DNA from: Acidobacteriaceae bacterium
Lineage (GTDB): Bacteria; Acidobacteriota; Terriglobia; Terriglobales; Acidobacteriaceae
Reading direction: 5' to 3'
Assembly (NCBI GenBank): GCA_003164255.1
Contig: PLST01000267.1
Span: 1 to 6,973, forward strand
Length of the DNA: 6,973 nucleotides
Positions within the stretch are counted from its first letter, which is position 1, and the number at the start of each line of letters is the position of its first letter. Below, piece by piece: positions 6,216 through 6,973 of the stretch. The position numbers were made by a program, and so were the translations under genes. Below the pieces are notes generated by a model. The model saw only the letters and a program-made list of their open reading frames with translations, ran no database searches and was not told the DNA's origin.

Positions 6216-6395
6216 ATGGCAAAGATTGCAAAAACTGGTGATCGCAAAAAGGAAATGGACACGACGAAGTCGACTGACTGTCCCAAGTGCAGCAAGCCCA
6301 CGCGCATCGTCAAGCGTGTAAAAGACCGCGAGCGGGGTGTCCCGGGCGGAGTCTACATCTCGTGCTCTGCATGCGATTTCTACGAGAAACTTTAA
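6216..6395 (+). CDS. Small zinc-ribbon protein (59 residues)
   Basis: The protein has two CxxC pairs, CPKC (22-25) and CSAC (50-53), separated by 24 residues. This is the classic treble-clef/zinc-ribbon spacing, and one zinc ion is expected. The N-terminus is basic (MAKIAKTGDRKKEMDTTK) and the middle is Lys/Arg-rich (TRIVKRVKDRERG), which suits nucleic-acid or ribosome binding. No specific role can be assigned. AAGGAG at 6197-6202 is 13 bases from the ATG, longer than usual. It is a single-gene unit: 184 bp follow the previous gene and a strong terminator follows at 6421. The third-position GC is lower than in the neighbours, perhaps because of the Lys codons. Confidence 0.8.
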   Translation: MAKIAKTGDRKKEMDTTKSTDCPKCSKPTRIVKRVKDRERGVPGGVYISCSACDFYEKL

Positions 6396-6420
6396 GTATT
6401 GCTTCAAGTTTGAGTCAAGC

Positions 6421-6456
6421 AGAAAGCCCGGCAGCTGCCGGGCTTTCTTGTTTTTC
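6421..6456 (+). terminator. Strong intrinsic terminator after the zinc-ribbon gene
   Basis: AGAAAGCCCGGCAG (6421-6434) is followed at once by its exact reverse complement CTGCCGGGCTTTCT (6435-6448), then TGTTTTTC. The palindrome is 28 bp with a GC-rich core and a T-run on the plus strand. It lies 25 bp past the zinc-ribbon stop and 7 bp before the pyrF stop on the other strand, so it may separate both converging transcripts, though the minus side has a poorer T-run. Confidence 0.9.
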
Positions 6457-6463
6457 AAATCGC

Positions 6464-6973
6464 TTAGATCCCGGAGTTTTCGATAGCCTCAGCCATCTCC
6501 TTGAGAATGCCCGCAGCCGCCTCAGCTGGATCCTTTGCCTTGTTAATCGGCCGGCCGACTACCAGATAGCTCGCTCCCATCCTCAGTGCCTCTCCGGGAG
6601 TCGCAATGCGGGTCTGATCCCCAACTGCTGATCCGCTTGGCCGAATGCCCGGTGTCACCAGCACGCCTTCCGGCCCAGTGATCGCGCGCAATGTGGCCGC
6701 TTCTTCCGGCGAGCACACGAACCCGCGAAACCCCGCGTCCATGCCGATCCTTACGAGCAGTTCCGCCTGCGTCGCAGGATCGCGCTCCACCCCGGTCGCT
6801 TCAAGCTGTCGCCGGTCCATGCTGGTGAGCACTGAGACGGCCAGCAGTTCCGGCGGGTCAGTCAAGCCTTCCAGAGCGCCGCGCGCTGCTGCCAGCATCG
6901 CAGGCCCTCCGGCCGCGTGAACCGTCAACATCTTGACGCCAAGCCCCGCAGCCGAGCGCACCGCTCCGGCCAC
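6464..6973 (-). CDS. pyrF: Orotidine 5'-phosphate decarboxylase, C-terminal part
   Basis: This enzyme removes CO2 from orotidine 5'-monophosphate to give UMP, the last step of pyrimidine synthesis, in the cytoplasm. The visible 169 residues hold the family's later barrel strands: VTVHAAGG-like MLTVHAAGG near the start, VLVTPGIRP (the phosphate-binding loop region) and LVVGRPI, followed by the closing helix. The protein ends in EAIENSGI. The full enzyme is about 230-240 residues; the N-terminal strands with the catalytic Lys-Asp pair (DxKxxD) lie beyond 6973. The apparent GTG at the window edge is an internal valine of the usual NTVAGAV-type stretch and not a start. The gene converges with the zinc-ribbon gene across the terminator at 6421. 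Confidence 0.93.
   Translation of the reverse strand: MAGAVRSAAGLGVKMLTVHAAGGPAMLAAARGALEGLTDPPELLAVSVLTSMDRRQLEATGVERDPATQAELLVRIGMDAGFRGFVCSPEEAATLRAITGPEGVLVTPGIRPSGSAVGDQTRIATPGEALRMGASYLVVGRPINKAKDPAEAAAGILKEMAEAIENSGI

Overview
The window looks like an acidobacterial chromosome (Acidobacteriota, probably Terriglobia) carrying one edge of a Tn7-like transposon. The host assignment is inference. It rests on the GC-rich right half, a CPBP protein with a degenerate active site and long Pro/Ala tail, a secreted Pro/Gln-rich protein, a 59-residue zinc ribbon and a divergent pyrF.

Left part (1 to about 3494) is the mobile element. A minus-strand tnsA (start at 686) runs off the left edge, so the rest of the transposition module should lie outside the window. 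Divergent from it is an XRE-type repressor with an S24-like C-terminal domain that has lost its catalytic residues. The sequence between the two genes holds a compact ACTGTWA/inverted-repeat operator candidate. Next come a short block of end-like repeats (1760-1832), an unrecognised 418-residue gene on the minus strand (1926-3182), and a 260-bp array of GACA/TGTC motifs (3235-3494). That array looks like TnsB binding sites at a Tn7-family end. The last ACA, at 3492-3494, is the best candidate terminus.

The main oddity is that the end-like block is present twice. The 73 bases directly after the repressor stop codon match the outermost 74 bases of the array (3418-3491) at roughly 70% by eye. 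Either the element has a duplicated or internal end, or two related elements have stacked at one site, leaving the unknown gene between two right ends.

Right part (3558-6973) is ordinary host sequence. It holds a CPBP-family membrane protein whose GTG start lies 63 bp beyond the predicted terminus, a secreted protein whose ribosome binding site and start codon sit in a perfect hairpin, a zinc-ribbon gene followed by a strong intrinsic terminator, and the C-terminal part of pyrF on the opposite strand. No rRNA, tRNA or CRISPR array was seen.
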